DNA from: a virus
IMG/VR virus record: IMGVR_UViG_3300022198_001053
Coordinates: 1-38,415 of that record
Strand: one strand, 5' to 3'
DNA: 38,415 nt
Below, piece by piece: positions 37,940-38,415 of the stretch. Positions within the stretch are counted from its first letter, which is position 1, and every line of letters begins with the position of its first letter. The notes below the pieces were generated by a model that was not told the DNA's origin, ran no database searches, and was given only the letters and a program-made list of their open reading frames with translations. The position numbers and the translations under genes are program-made.

Positions 37940-38415
37940 ATGGGTTCTAAAGTTTCAATGCCAACGCCGCCACCGGCACCTCGTCCGGTTGACCCCGGCC
38001 AGTCCGCCCTTGAGTTCACGCGAGCGATGGCTGACCCCGTGCTTCAGGGCCAGATTCTTGCATCCGAGCAGATGTATCGTCCGCAATACACGCAGCTTGA
38101 ACTTGCGGATATTAACACCCTCCTTCAAGGTGGTGGCGGGAATATGGGACTCCTTGGCCTGCAAGACTTGGCCTCGCGTCAAGCCGCTGGTATCGGTCAG
38201 GAACTCACAAGCGCACAGCGTGCTGCTGACATTGCTGACGTTGAAGCCCTTGGTGGCCGCGCTACGGCTGCGCTGCGTGCGGCTGACCCGATGCAGCAAG
38301 CGATTGTTAATCAGCTTAATGCCCTTGCCGCCCAGCGGTTCGCGGCTACTGGCCAGCTTTCTCCGCAAGAGATGCGTGGCGCACAGCAAGCCGCTCGTCT
38401 CGGTGGACTTTCCCG
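37940..38415 (+). CDS. Ejection protein, N-terminal part (continues at base 2)
   Basis: Begins MGSKVSMPTPPPAPRPVDPG, followed by a Gln/Leu-rich helical region. The frame is open to the window end and is the same frame as the gene at 2-856. The full protein is about 378 aa when the overlap is merged. The Pro-rich start may keep the protein flexible in the virion core. No SD precedes the ATG. Confidence 0.75.
   Translation, partial: MGSKVSMPTPPPAPRPVDPGQSALEFTRAMADPVLQGQILASEQMYRPQYTQLELADINTLLQGGGGNMGLLGLQDLASRQAAGIGQELTSAQRAADIADVEALGGRATAALRAADPMQQAIVNQLNALAAQRFAATGQLSPQEMRGAQQAARLGGLS
38221..38415. repeat. Right copy of the 195-bp end overlap
   Basis: Matches 1-195 with four substitutions within 16 bp. 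Three are silent and one changes Ser to Thr in the ejection protein. Confidence 0.93.

Overview
This window is one essentially complete, tailed, podovirus-like phage genome, probably from a metagenome assembly. Bases 1-195 recur at 38221-38415 with four differences, and the gene leaving the right edge continues in frame at the left edge. The molecule is therefore a circular or permuted unit of about 38,220 bp. I infer podovirus morphology from an SU10-type capsid gene, a large portal, adaptor and nozzle genes, three consecutive glycine-rich ejection-protein genes, and no tape measure, sheath or tail-tube gene. No RNA polymerase, DNA polymerase, integrase or obvious lysogeny repressor is visible, so host polymerases are presumably used and the phage is probably lytic. 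The host cannot be named. Many genes lack a Shine-Dalgarno sequence, which suggests a host that tolerates SD-less initiation.

Layout. The minus-strand arm (18324 down to 5939) is a compact early/replication operon: many small unknown genes, a DUF7178-like protein, two cytosine-methylase-type genes, a long structured non-coding RNA locus (about 13.5-13.95 kb), an endonuclease VII homolog, a DUF6948-like gene, a Gly/Tyr-repeat mini-protein, a DUF1599-like protein, a SWIM zinc-finger protein, a Cas4/RecB-type nuclease, a DnaB-type helicase, an HNH nuclease, a helix-turn-helix protein, a metallophosphoesterase and an SSB-like protein. It ends in a terminator, a tRNA-Thr(UGU) and one small gene that meets the plus-strand arm tail to tail.

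The control region (18325-19256) has no convincing gene. It carries inverted repeats, three 15-bp TGAGAC-type operators, candidate promoters on both strands and a G-run/12-bp repeat block immediately before the small terminase.

The plus-strand arm (19257 to 38415, then 1 to 5945) is the packaging and virion module: terminases, an IF2N-like protein, portal, GH24 endolysin, a minus-strand single-gene island, scaffold, capsid, decoration protein, a strong terminator overlapping a promoter, adaptor, paralogous small virion proteins, an S74 tail fiber, a glycine-rich adhesin, a holin-like pair, five small very basic proteins, tail nozzle, a second fiber-like protein and three ejection proteins.

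Most unusual points: a complete 293-codon second reading frame inside the cytosine methylase gene; a roughly 97-nt RNA with its own promoter, terminator and mutually complementary loops; a UUCG terminator whose 5' arm contains the start point of the next promoter; late genes whose -10 boxes sit 6-7 nt before the ATG (leaderless mRNAs); and a set of GTGnTAnnAT extended -10 promoters.
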